From: Ewingella sp. CoE-038-23 | GTDB taxonomy: Bacteria > Pseudomonadota > Gammaproteobacteria > Enterobacterales > Enterobacteriaceae | Direction: 5' to 3' | Length of the DNA: 64,000 nucleotides | Assembly: GCF_040419245.1 (NCBI RefSeq) | Contig: NZ_JAZHOH010000001.1 | Span: forward strand, 1,178,001 to 1,242,000 | Part shown: positions 46,880-55,130 of the stretch, piece by piece | How the letters are laid out: each line of letters starts with the position of its first letter | Numbering within the stretch: the stretch's first letter is position 1 | Program-made: the position numbers and the translations under genes | Notes under the pieces: generated by a model | Database searches by the model: none | What the model saw: only the letters and a program-made list of their open reading frames with translations | Told to the model about the DNA's origin: nothing

Positions 46880-47545
46880 AAATCTTCAAATTCTAGTTCA
46901 AAACCGTGGGCTCGCCGCCCACACTGGCCCAAAGGGTTTTAAACGAAACCCTTTGGAATCCTACGTTCTTTGCTGTTGGAAGATCGAGGCTGCGCAGGGT
47001 TGGAATGGACGTGTTTCAGCGGCCACGGTGATCGTCGCGAAGTGCCGCCGCTTAGGCGGTTCCCGAATTTCAGGCTTCGAGCCTTTGGTCTCGAACCGTT
47101 CATTCGGCGTCACTTCTGAACGCGACCTACTGGCATTTCAACCGTGCCGTTTCAGTGGGAGGCTGGGAGGGAGCAAGGCAAAACTAACTGAAACGGCTCG
47201 GTTTAGATGCCTCAAAACCGCGCTCAAAAATGGCGCTGAGCGAATGGTTCGAGACCAAAGGCTCGAGCCGAGCGAAGCGAGACAGCGTTGCGTAGCAACG
47301 ACCCGAAGGGCGAGGCCAGAGGCCGAGTAATCCCGCAGCGAAGGCACCGCCTAAGCGGCGACATTTTGCGGTGGATAATTGAAGTACCTGAAACACGTCC
47401 GCCCAACGAGCGGAGCGCGCAGTAAAGAGCCGGGGAGTCTTGAGGGGCGCGGCGATAGGCGCCCCTCAAGGCCGGTGTGGCGGCAGCGCACGGTTTTGAC
47501 TTTAAAAACGGTGTGGGCCGACGCCCACGACTTTGACCTTAAAGA
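46880..47545. repeat. Modular hairpin-rich intergenic repeat, copy C (double, head-to-head)
   Basis: Fills the gap between convergent yedA and the DUF3833 gene. The left half (46895-47165) has the GTGGGCTCGCCGCCCAC hairpin, the AAAGGGTTTT stem seen in copy B, ATCGAGGCTGCGCAGGGTTG, GGACGTGTTTCAG, GCCGCCGCTTAGGCGG, the CAGGCTTCGAGCCTTTGGTC stem and GTGCCGTTTCAG. The right half (47188-47545) is inverted and like copy A's right half (CTTGAGGGGCGC...GCGCCCCTCAAG stem). It has an extra GCGAAGCGAGACAGCGTTGC segment also present in copy D. Ends at GTGTGGGCCGACGCCCAC. Confidence 0.85.
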
Positions 47546-47584
47546 TGCAATTGAAAAGAAAGCGCACATGAGTCGCTCAACTCA

Positions 47585-48121
47585 TTATTTCTTCTCAAAG
47601 AACAATGTCACCTTCGCCACTTCCACCCCAAACTTCTTCAGTGAAGTCACATTAAACAGATGCTTATCATCCTGCTGGAAAATCCAGTCGTCGAAGGTCA
47701 GGCGATAGGTGCTGCCGCTGGCTTTCACATCCATGACGTATTTCCAGTTGAAGGCGTTGCCTGCCGCGTGGCCGGTGGCGGTGCCGATGATATCGCCCGC
47801 GGTGCCGCTGTAGCTGCCATCGTCCAGTTTGCGGATATGCCAGACGCGGGTCTGCTTCTCGCCGTCGTCATAGACGAAATCTTCATGCAATGTCAGGGTA
47901 GGGCCGACCACGTCGCCGTGAATCTTCACCGAAAAGCGCCGAGTCTGCTTGTTGGTGTAGTCCTGCACCATCCCGTAAGCCACGCTGTCGCCCTGGAAAT
48001 AGCTAAAGATATCCAGCTTGGGCTGGGCCTGCTGGTAATCCTTGATATCGGCGCTACAGCCGGCGAGAAAAATCAGGGTGAGCAGCATCAATCCTTTCAG
48101 AGCATTGCTTAATCTGAGCAT
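47585..48121 (-). CDS. DUF3833 family lipoprotein
   Basis: 178 residues: lipoprotein signal with lipobox LAGC, then a DUF3833 domain (LTLHEDFVYDDGEKQTRVWH, DDGSYSGTAGDIIGTATGHA, LTFDDWIFQQDD). The fold is thought to be lipocalin- or beta-barrel-like. It is often found with the CFA/DUF1365/FAD gene set, as here, where it is the last gene of that block. Likely periplasmic and membrane-anchored. Confidence 0.87.
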   Translation of the reverse strand: MLRLSNALKGLMLLTLIFLAGCSADIKDYQQAQPKLDIFSYFQGDSVAYGMVQDYTNKQTRRFSVKIHGDVVGPTLTLHEDFVYDDGEKQTRVWHIRKLDDGSYSGTAGDIIGTATGHAAGNAFNWKYVMDVKASGSTYRLTFDDWIFQQDDKHLFNVTSLKKFGVEVAKVTLFFEKK

Positions 48122-48136
48122 GATAAATCCTCAAGG

Positions 48137-48658
48137 TTATGGCGTGGTGTCGCCAATCAGGTCTTTGCGTAAATCGGGATATTGCGTAGCGGGCGACAAC
48201 CAAATGGCGAGAAAGGCGTCGCGAAAATCTGCGCTGAAATGCTCGCCAAGAGGCTCGGTCAACACGCTGTCGGGGGCGCGATAGTAAAACTGTCCGCCAT
48301 CGGCATCCGCCAGAAAGGTGATTTGGCTGCCTTCGCTGACGTCAGGCCAGGTTTTTGCCACCTGTTCAGACCAGCCGTTGTGCTGCGCCCTGGGCAATAA
48401 CCCGAGTTTTTCCCACTGCTCGCCCGTCGCTTTTACCAACTCTTCCCGACTTATGCTGCGCAGATATTCAATGCTCAGCGCCTGCGGCCACTGCGCCGCC
48501 TGATAATGGCCATTCGGCGTGCGCAGCTGCGAGTGATAAACGTCAAACGGCCCCCAGGTCAGGGTGGCGTGACCCACCTCCGGCCATGAGCTCCATGCAG
48601 GCGTGGCCTGCGCGGCGAACGCCATCAGCGACAGTAAACAGGCAAAAATCAGCTTCAT
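48137..48658 (-). CDS. Chalcone isomerase-like periplasmic protein
   Basis: 173 residues with a signal peptide (cut after AAQA, about residue 18). The core resembles bacterial chalcone-isomerase-like proteins (QALSIEYLRSISREELVKAT, then GSQITFLADADGGQFYYRAP). Activity is unknown; the fold can bind fatty acids in plant relatives, which fits a lipid gene block. It lies 15 bases upstream of the DUF3833 gene. Confidence 0.8.
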   Translation of the reverse strand: MKLIFACLLSLMAFAAQATPAWSSWPEVGHATLTWGPFDVYHSQLRTPNGHYQAAQWPQALSIEYLRSISREELVKATGEQWEKLGLLPRAQHNGWSEQVAKTWPDVSEGSQITFLADADGGQFYYRAPDSVLTEPLGEHFSADFRDAFLAIWLSPATQYPDLRKDLIGDTTP

Positions 48659-48705
48659 GCGTGATCCTTTGAGAGGAGTAAAATCAAATCCACACTGAAA
48701 GCAGT

Positions 48706-48816
48706 CCTGCTCCCTCCCCTATTTAGGGGAGGGTTGGGGTGGGGTATTTCTCACATAAGCCACTGAGTTTTCTGCAATACCCCCTCCCAGCCTCCCCCTT
48801 TTCAGGGGGAGGAGCG
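48706..48816 (-). repeat. Second intergenic repeat (111 bp), copy 2, inside the lipid operon
   Basis: Nearly the reverse complement of 11915-12025 (about six differences): CTCCCTCCCCTATTTAGGGG at one end, GGGGGAGGAGC at the other, with CTCACATAAGCCACTGAG in between. It fills most of the gap between the CFA-like and chalcone-isomerase-like genes and contains strong stems, so it may attenuate the last two genes. Confidence 0.85.
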
Positions 48817-48826
48817 AAAAAGATAA

Positions 48827-50056
48827 TTATCGCCTCTCAACCGTCATCTGTACCGTGCTAATGGTCCTCGCCCTGAACCCCGCCTCGCAGTAGCAGAGAT
48901 AAAACAGCCACAGGCGGCGGAAGCGATCGTCGCTGTCGGGGACGGTTTGGCCATTCCAATAATTGACCACCCGCTCGCGCCATTCGTGCAGGGTGCGGGC
49001 GTAGTCGGAGCCAATATCGAACAGATCGCGAACCACTAAGCCGGTGTGGCGCGTCATGGCCTCGCTCATGGCGGTGATCGACGGCAGGAAGCCGCCGGGG
49101 AAAACGTAGCGCTGGATAAAATCGACGTTGCGGCTGTAATACTTGTAGCGCTGGTCGGCGATGGTGATGGCCTGCAAGGCCATGCGACCCTGAGGTTTCA
49201 GCAGCTCGTTACAGCGTTTGAAGAAGGTTGGCAGGTAGCGTTTGCCAACGGCCTCGATCATTTCGATGGAAACCAGCTTGTCGTACTGCCCGCGCAGGGC
49301 GCGATAGTCCTCGAACAGCACGGTGACGCGGTCGCTCAATCCGGCCTGTTCAATGCGTTTCACCGCAAAATCGAACTGCTCGCGGGAAATGGTGGTAGTA
49401 GTAACCCGGCAGCCGTACTCGCGGGCGGCGAATTCGGCCATCGCCCCCCAGCCAGTGCCGATCTCCAATAAATGGTCTTCGGCACGCAGCTGTAATTGCT
49501 CACACAGGCGGCGCATTTTGGCCTGCTGCGCCTGTTCCAGCGTCATCTGCGGGTCTTGAAACCACGCCGACGAGTAGAGCATTTGGCTATCAAGGAAGCC
49601 CTGGTAGAACTCATTCCCCAAGTCGTAATGGGCCGAAATGTTCTTACGCGCCTGCTTGCGGCTGTTACTGCGCAGCAGGTGAATCAGGCCGTTGACCGGC
49701 GTACTTAACCAACTCAGGCGGGCTTCGATTTTATCCACCAGACCCAAGTTCTCAGCCAAGAGTTGCAAAACGGCAGTCAGGTTGGGCGTCGTCCAGTCGC
49801 CGTCGATAAAGCTCTCACCCGCCGCAATGCTGCCACCGAGCAAAACGCGGCGATAGGCGCGCAGCCGTTGCACTTCAATCACCCCTTGTAACGGCGAGTG
49901 CTCCTCGCCAAAGAACAGCGTCTGGCCGCCCGGCTCCTGAATAGTCAGGCCCGCGCCGCGTAGCTGTTTCAGCACGCTGAGGATCAAACCCCGCGCCGCT
50001 CGACTACGACGACTGTCTGCGCCCTCACGGGCAAGCTGCACATCTGGATGGCTCAT
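48827..50056 (-). CDS. Cyclopropane-fatty-acyl-phospholipid synthase family methyltransferase
   Basis: A 409-residue SAM-dependent methyltransferase. It has ISAHYDLGNEFYQGFLD, YSSAWFQ, the SAM loop LLEIGTGWGAMAEFAA, SIEMIEAVG and QRYVFPGGFLPS. These are CFA-synthase hallmarks, but the N-terminus and context differ from housekeeping cfa. Probably methylates unsaturated acyl chains of membrane lipids. Situated 4 bases after the DUF1365 gene. Confidence 0.88.
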   Translation of the reverse strand: MSHPDVQLAREGADSRRSRAARGLILSVLKQLRGAGLTIQEPGGQTLFFGEEHSPLQGVIEVQRLRAYRRVLLGGSIAAGESFIDGDWTTPNLTAVLQLLAENLGLVDKIEARLSWLSTPVNGLIHLLRSNSRKQARKNISAHYDLGNEFYQGFLDSQMLYSSAWFQDPQMTLEQAQQAKMRRLCEQLQLRAEDHLLEIGTGWGAMAEFAAREYGCRVTTTTISREQFDFAVKRIEQAGLSDRVTVLFEDYRALRGQYDKLVSIEMIEAVGKRYLPTFFKRCNELLKPQGRMALQAITIADQRYKYYSRNVDFIQRYVFPGGFLPSITAMSEAMTRHTGLVVRDLFDIGSDYARTLHEWRERVVNYWNGQTVPDSDDRFRRLWLFYLCYCEAGFRARTISTVQMTVERR

Positions 50057-50059
50057 GGG

Positions 50060-50776
50060 TCAGTCCTTATCAGCAGGAGGGTGAGCGTAAATAGGGGCGC
50101 GTTTCAGCCACAGTTTCAGGGCCTGCCAGTAAATGGTGACGGCGGTTTTCATCGTCATCAGCGGTAACTGCCATAGCTGTTTACGCAGAGTTTGTCGGGT
50201 CAGCGGCTGTGCCCTGAGAGTCAGGGTGGCGTCGAATTCCCGGGTTTTGCGATGGTTCTCAATATGCACCAACAACTGCTTGCCCGGCGGGGTTAGCCGC
50301 CAGTGGTACACCATGTCCATCGGGTTGAAAGGCGAAACGTGAAAGGCTTTCGCCACGGGCTGGCTGCCATCGGGTAGCACGGCGTAGGTATGGCGCTCGT
50401 TCCACGGCGTGTTGCGCACTTCGGCCAGCATCCAGCGCAGTTCACCCAGATGGTCATACAGGTAATAAAAGTTGACCGGATTAAAGTACAGGCCGAAGTA
50501 GCGCAGCTGGCAGAGCAGCATCACGCGGCCCGTCAGGCGTTCACCGGTCAGTTCGGCAATGCGTTCCTGCGCTTTGGTTTTGATGTCGCCGCCGCCCAGA
50601 TAGTCGCTGCGCTTAAAGGTCGCGGAGGAGAACTTCTCCAGCCGAATCCCTGCCTGGTGTAGCTCATCCAGCTCATCAAGATCGATAAGCGGCATAAAGA
50701 TCCCATAGTTGAATGCGTGATCGACCGGCGTAAACCGGCGATGACGCACATTGCCAACATACAGGGTGCTGTTCAT
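50060..50776 (-). CDS. DUF1365 family protein
   Basis: A 238-residue DUF1365 protein: GNVRHRRFTPVDHAFNYGIF near the start, LCQLRYFGLYFNPVNFYYLY, KAFHVSPFNPMDMVYHW and a C-terminal TIYWQALKLWLKRAP. The family almost always sits between an FAD oxidoreductase and a CFA-like enzyme. The biochemical role is unproved. Start overlaps the oxidoreductase stop by 4 bases. Confidence 0.9.
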   Translation of the reverse strand: MNSTLYVGNVRHRRFTPVDHAFNYGIFMPLIDLDELDELHQAGIRLEKFSSATFKRSDYLGGGDIKTKAQERIAELTGERLTGRVMLLCQLRYFGLYFNPVNFYYLYDHLGELRWMLAEVRNTPWNERHTYAVLPDGSQPVAKAFHVSPFNPMDMVYHWRLTPPGKQLLVHIENHRKTREFDATLTLRAQPLTRQTLRKQLWQLPLMTMKTAVTIYWQALKLWLKRAPIYAHPPADKD

Positions 50777-52086
50777 GATGCGGCTCGCTCGGCGCGAGGT
50801 TGCAGCAGCGCAGGATGGGTTTTCAGCATCTCTTCCACCACGTCTTTGGCGCTGTTGACCCCATCTTCATGGAAGCCGTTGTACCAATACGCGCCGCAGA
50901 ACCAGCTGCGATGGTGGCCGTTAATCCAGCCGCGTTGCAGCTGGGCGCAGTGGCTAGCGAGGTTCAGCACCGGGTGCATATAGTGGGCGCGGAACAGGAT
51001 TTTGCTTTCGTCTACTGGCGTCGTCGGGTTGAGCGACACGCAGAAGGTGTGCGGCGCGTCCAGCCCTTGCAGAATGTTCATGTTGTAGGTGACGCTGGCG
51101 CGGCGGGTGTTAGCGTCCGGGAATTCAACTGGCAATTGATAATTCCAACTGGCCCAGGCGCGTTGCTGTTTCGGCAGATGGCGGCGGTCAGTGTGCAGAA
51201 TCACCTCATTTGACTGATAAGGCAGCGCGCCCAGAATGTCTTTTTCATCCTCGGTGGCATTTTCCCCCAGCAGTCTCAGGGTTTGGTCGGCGTGACAGGC
51301 GAAAATCACCTGATCAAAATGCTCGGCCCCGCGCGAGGTTTGCAGGGTGACGCCCGCCCCGTGGCGCACCACGCTGTGAACCGGCGTGGAGGTCAGTAGC
51401 TCGACGCTGGCGGGTAACTTTTGCTGCATGCGGCGGATATATTCCCGCGAGCCGCCCGGCACCACCATCCACTGCGGGCGGTTGGTGACGTCCAGCAGGC
51501 CGTGATTCTCGAAGAAGCGCAAGAACAGCGACAGCGGGAATTTGGACATGTCGTCCAGCGACGATGACCAGATCGCCGCGCCCATCGGCAGAATGTAGTG
51601 CAGGGCAAAAAAGTCGGAAAACTGGTTTTGGTCCAGCAAATCGCCGAGTGTCACTTCATCATTGGCCGGGTTATTCAGGCGCATTTTGCACAGCTTGTTG
51701 AAGCGCAGAATTTCCCGCAAGAAGCGCCAGAACTTAGGCTTAAACAGATTGCGCCGCTGGGCAAACAGGGTGTTCAGAGTGTGGCCGTTGTACTCCAGCC
51801 CGCTGGCCGGGTTATGCACCGAAAAGCTCATTTCAGTTGGCTGGCCCTGAATGCCCAATTCGCGCAGCAGCGCGATGAAATTCGGATAGGTGCGGGTGTT
51901 GTACACGATAAAGCCGGTATCAATGGCGTAATCGCGCCCGTCGAGAGACACGTCCACCGTGGCGGTGTGCCCGCCCAGCGTGTCGGCGGCTTCAAACAGG
52001 GTGATATCACAGTTTTGGGACTGTTTGGACAGCATCCACGCGCAGCTAAGCCCGGAAATTCCGCTGCCGATAATGGCGACTTTCAT
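50773..52086 (-). CDS. FAD/NAD(P)-binding oxidoreductase (amine-oxidase-like)
   Basis: A 437-residue flavoprotein: dinucleotide-binding IIGSGISGLSCAWML (residues 5-19), then FEAADTLGGHTATVDV, DTGFIVYNTRTYPNF and VIFACHADQTLRLL. It resembles the phytoene-desaturase-like or amine-oxidase group, so it may desaturate or oxidise an acyl chain before or after methylation. Coupled by overlap with DUF1365. Confidence 0.87.
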   Translation of the reverse strand: MKVAIIGSGISGLSCAWMLSKQSQNCDITLFEAADTLGGHTATVDVSLDGRDYAIDTGFIVYNTRTYPNFIALLRELGIQGQPTEMSFSVHNPASGLEYNGHTLNTLFAQRRNLFKPKFWRFLREILRFNKLCKMRLNNPANDEVTLGDLLDQNQFSDFFALHYILPMGAAIWSSSLDDMSKFPLSLFLRFFENHGLLDVTNRPQWMVVPGGSREYIRRMQQKLPASVELLTSTPVHSVVRHGAGVTLQTSRGAEHFDQVIFACHADQTLRLLGENATEDEKDILGALPYQSNEVILHTDRRHLPKQQRAWASWNYQLPVEFPDANTRRASVTYNMNILQGLDAPHTFCVSLNPTTPVDESKILFRAHYMHPVLNLASHCAQLQRGWINGHHRSWFCGAYWYNGFHEDGVNSAKDVVEEMLKTHPALLQPRAERAAS

Positions 52087-52093
52087 CGGTTTT

Positions 52094-52810
52094 CTACCTC
52101 ACCAGTCGTTGAGTCAGGCGCTTTTGCAGCGCCAGTGGCAGCAATGCGATAGTTTTGAGCAGCAGTGACAGGCGGGGAGGAAAAGCGATTTCACTCGCGC
52201 CTTTCGCCAGCCCTTTACGGATATAGGCCGAAGCTTGTTCAACGGTAATCATCATCGGCATTGGGAAATCATTGCGATCGGTGAGCGGCGTTTTCACAAA
52301 GCCCGGCAAAATCGTGGAAACGTGAATATTGCGCGGCCCTAAATCCAAAGCCAGCGAGCGGGAGAAGTAGGCCAGTGCGGCTTTCGACGCGCCATAGGCT
52401 TCGGCGCGAGGCAAGGGCACCAGCGAGGCGGTTGAGCCGACCAGCGCCACGCGGCTGCCCGCTGCCATGCCTGGCAAAATCGCATCCAGGCAGTTAACCG
52501 GGCCGATAAGATTAGTGTTAATAACCCGCGTCACGCTTTCGGCATCCACCACCCCGTTATCAAGATATTCGCAGGTCCCGGCATTCAGAATCACTAAATC
52601 GGCCTGCACCCATGCCATCGCCTGACGGGTGAGCGCCAGATCGGTCATATCAAAGCTCAGGGTTTCGATGTTGCTGTGCAAGCGCGTCAGGGCTTCCAGC
52701 TTTTGCGGGTCGCGCCCGCAGGCGGTGACTTTCCAGCCGTCGGCGGCGTAGTCCAGCGCAAGTTGTTTGCCAATGCCTGAACTGGCACCGGTTATCAGAA
52801 CATGATTCAT
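52094..52810 (-). CDS. Short-chain dehydrogenase/reductase
   Basis: A 238-residue SDR: TGASSGIGKQLAL (cofactor), ILNAGTCEY (NAG motif), catalytic Ser in ALVGSTASLVPL and the YGASK dyad. The substrate is unknown; the setting suggests a lipid-derived oxo group. The start overlaps the stop of the NTF2-like gene by 4 bases. Confidence 0.88.
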   Translation of the reverse strand: MNHVLITGASSGIGKQLALDYAADGWKVTACGRDPQKLEALTRLHSNIETLSFDMTDLALTRQAMAWVQADLVILNAGTCEYLDNGVVDAESVTRVINTNLIGPVNCLDAILPGMAAGSRVALVGSTASLVPLPRAEAYGASKAALAYFSRSLALDLGPRNIHVSTILPGFVKTPLTDRNDFPMPMMITVEQASAYIRKGLAKGASEIAFPPRLSLLLKTIALLPLALQKRLTQRLVR

Positions 52811-53262
52811 GCTTTTAACCTCGCCTTCAGCGCCTTAATGGCTCGCCCCAGAAGTGGCACGTGCTCATAGAGCATGGCCCCCAAATCGTAATAATCTCGC
52901 TGATAAATCACCTGATCTTCAGCCAGTTTTAAATGGCTAATGCCATCTAGATAGAGCGTCTCACCCTTTTTTAACGAGGGATGAGAGTAGGCCATACACC
53001 ACACCAGCGTGGCTTCATCGCCACTCACTAAGGTTTGCTGAATATCGAAACGGCAGTCGTTAACGCTTTTTAGCAATTGGCGAAAGTAGCCCTCGAGGGC
53101 GGCAATGCCGTCGTGCTGGCCCACCGGGTCAATAAATATCACCTGCGGGTGGTAGATTTGCGCCAGTTGGGGCAGCGAGCTTTGGTCGAGCTGGCGATAA
53201 ACTTCCGCCAACTGCGCTAGCGTTTTCTGTACCGATTCAGACTCAGTGACCTTCAGTGTCAT
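52807..53262 (-). CDS. NTF2-like (SnoaL-type) protein
   Basis: A 151-residue cone-shaped NTF2-fold protein: LAQIYHPQVIFIDPVGQHDG, then FDIQQTLVSGDEATLVWCMA and YLDGISHLKLAEDQVIYQRD. Homologues in the CFA/DUF1365 gene sets have no defined activity. It overlaps the MerR gene end by 20 bases. Confidence 0.85.
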   Translation of the reverse strand: MTLKVTESESVQKTLAQLAEVYRQLDQSSLPQLAQIYHPQVIFIDPVGQHDGIAALEGYFRQLLKSVNDCRFDIQQTLVSGDEATLVWCMAYSHPSLKKGETLYLDGISHLKLAEDQVIYQRDYYDLGAMLYEHVPLLGRAIKALKARLKA

Positions 53263-54022
53263 GGGATTCTTCTGCCTCGTTCAATAGCACGCTGCTGCCG
53301 AGAAGTTGCACCGGGATCCCCTGTGCATGCCACTGGGCCAGCTTGTTTTTCTGCACGCGCGTCAGGCGGCCTTCCGACCACATTAAAATCTGATGCACGT
53401 TCAGGTTTTCCAGATAAGGCTCGTCCACCGGCTGCGGCAGCAGGTCTATCTGCACGCCTTCTTCGCTACGAATAATGGCTTCGAGCCACAGTTCGGTGCT
53501 GTCCATCTCGCCCCAGCCCATCAGCACTACGCGCACGCCGGGCTTTTTGCGCGCGGCGTTGAGGCACATTACCGCGTGCTCGATCAGCATGCCGTCGAGC
53601 AAATGGCGCAGCAGGTGCAGAGAAGGGCCGCCAGAGCCGAGGCGTTTTCTCAATGGGCGAATGACGTTGTTGATGAGCGCCATTGCCGGATATTCACGGC
53701 CCAGTTCGGCCAGCAGTTGGCGCACCTTATGCATGCTGCTCTCTTGCAGGGCGGTGAGCAGGCGCTGTTCCGACTGAGCCCAGCCGCTCGGCAGCGGCGC
53801 GACAGTGCCTTCGAGCAGCGCTCTGACTTGCCCGACCGGCACGCCGCGGTTAATCCAAGACAAAATGGTGCGAATGGTGTCGATGTCGTTATCGTCGAAC
53901 AACCGATGACCACCTTCGCTGCGCTGTGGCTTGAGCAGCCCGTAGCGCCGTTGCCACGCCCGCAGCGTGACAGGGTTGATACCGCAGATACGCGCCACTT
54001 CCCCTATGCTGTACAGAGACAT
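53243..54022 (-). CDS. MerR-family regulator with a degenerate B12-binding-like domain
   Basis: 259 residues. The N-terminal MerR winged helix is SIGEVARICGINPVTLRAWQ, then RYGLLKPQRSEGGHRLF. The C-terminal half has the helical bundle plus Rossmann layout of LitR/CarH-type light regulators, but the cobalamin motif DxHxxG is absent (MGWGEMDSTELW), so B12 binding is unlikely. It leads the lipid operon and overlaps the next gene. A strong AGGAGGG site precedes the ATG at 54022. Paired TTGTACAA sites lie just upstream. Control by a partner protein rather than B12 is an inference. Confidence 0.85.
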   Translation of the reverse strand: MSLYSIGEVARICGINPVTLRAWQRRYGLLKPQRSEGGHRLFDDNDIDTIRTILSWINRGVPVGQVRALLEGTVAPLPSGWAQSEQRLLTALQESSMHKVRQLLAELGREYPAMALINNVIRPLRKRLGSGGPSLHLLRHLLDGMLIEHAVMCLNAARKKPGVRVVLMGWGEMDSTELWLEAIIRSEEGVQIDLLPQPVDEPYLENLNVHQILMWSEGRLTRVQKNKLAQWHAQGIPVQLLGSSVLLNEAEESHDTEGH

Positions 54023-54056
54023 AGATCCCTCCTGAATATTCGTACTTCTTCTCTTA

Positions 54057-54108
54057 ACTCTAGCCGTTATGGGGAAAGTTGTACAAGTTTATTATTGTTG
54101 TACAAGTT
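54057..54108 (-). promoter_or_regulatory. Putative MerR operator and promoter of the lipid operon
   Basis: TTGTACAA occurs at 54079-54086 and 54098-54105, each as part of the direct repeat GTTGTACAAGTT, 19 bases apart. The left one can serve as a -35 (TTGTAC) on the reverse strand, with TAGAGT (54062-54057) as -10 after an 18-base spacer. TGTACA half-sites are, as I remember, the binding element of LitR-type MerR regulators. Confidence 0.65.
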
Positions 54109-54109
54109 G

Positions 54110-54455
54110 AGGGCGGCTGCCCACACAAAACCTTGCGTTGCCACGCAAACTGGCCCAGAAGGCGCGAAAGCGCGCGCCCTCTGGACTCCCGCGCTTTTTA
54201 TCGCTGCGTGTTCGAGGCTTCGCAGGGTCGGAATGGACATGTTTCAGCAACTCCAGTGATCGTCGCGAAGTGCCGTCGCTTAGGCGATTCCCTCAGTTCG
54301 GGCTTACTCGGCCTCTGGCCTCGCCCTTCGGGTCGTTGCTATGCAACGCTGTCTCGCTTCGCTCGGCTCGAGCCTCAGGTCTCGAACCACTCCCTCGGCG
54401 TCACTTCTGAATGCGACTTACTGGCTTTTCAACCGTGCCGTTTCAGGGGAGGATT
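54110..54455. repeat. Modular hairpin-rich intergenic repeat, copy D
   Basis: A single forward copy in a divergent gap (MerR and XRE genes), the only copy not between convergent genes. It has GGGCGGCTGCCC, a GAAGGCGCGAAAGCGCGC stem, TTCGAGGCTTCGCAGGGTCG, GGACATGTTTCAG, GCCGTCGCTTAGGCGATT, the GCAACGCTGTCTCGCTTCGC stem and GTGCCGTTTCAG. The sequence is the most diverged in its first stem. Confidence 0.82.
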
Positions 54456-54529
54456 TTTGCTTTATCCATATTGCTTAACTCCCATATATGGAATAAGTTC
54501 TCGATATTGAGAATTTAAGGTGCGTGGCG

Positions 54530-55099
54530 ATGGACGATGAAAACCTAAATGATGATATGCGGTTGGCGGAGCGATTGGCTTGGCTAAGGGTGAATCAGGG
54601 CTGGTCGCTGGAGGTGCTGGCAGCGCAAACGGGGATCAGCCGCGCGACGCTCTCGCGCATCGAGCGGGGCGAGACCAGCCCAACGGCGTCGCTGTTGGGT
54701 AAGTTGAGCGCGGCTTATGGCTTGACCACTTCGCGGCTGTTAATGGCGTTGGAGGATAACCCGCCGGAGCTGATTCGCCACGGGCAGCAGTCGGTGTGGC
54801 GCGACACGGCGACCGGGTTTGAGCGGCGTTCGGTGTCGCCACCGGCCCATGGCTATCGTGTTGAACTGATGACCGGCAAGTTGCAGGCCGGCGCCACTAT
54901 CTCCTATGACTCGCCACCGGTGGCGGGCCTTGAGCAACATATTTGGGTGCTGGAGGGCGTGCTGGAACTGACGCTCGACCAGCGCCAGTTCAGGCTTGAG
55001 AAGGGGGATAGCATGCGATTCCTGCTGTTCGGCACCTCGGCTTTCCACGTGCCCGGCCCTGATGACGCCCATTACCTGATCGCTATTTCCCGGCCTTAA
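54530..55099 (+). CDS. XRE-family regulator with C-terminal cupin domain
   Basis: 189 residues. N-terminal helix-turn-helix (LAWLRVNQGWSLEVLAAQTG, ISRATLSRIERGETSPTASL) and C-terminal cupin (GLEQHIWVLEGVLELTLDQR, FRLEKGDSMRFLLF). Typical of small-molecule-responsive regulators of amino-acid or polyamine genes. I prefer the ATG at 54530 (AAGG 9 bases before it) over the GTG at 54524. It probably forms an operon with the GNAT gene 31 bases downstream. Confidence 0.88.
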   Translation: MDDENLNDDMRLAERLAWLRVNQGWSLEVLAAQTGISRATLSRIERGETSPTASLLGKLSAAYGLTTSRLLMALEDNPPELIRHGQQSVWRDTATGFERRSVSPPAHGYRVELMTGKLQAGATISYDSPPVAGLEQHIWVLEGVLELTLDQRQFRLEKGDSMRFLLFGTSAFHVPGPDDAHYLIAISRP

Positions 55100-55130
55100 C
55101 CTTTAAACCATCCTGAGGAGGAAGCTCTGT

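Noticed and set aside
47138..47708. Coding gene inside repeat copy C
   Set aside because: Frames here are shadows of the repeat and share sequence with frames in copy D on the opposite strand.
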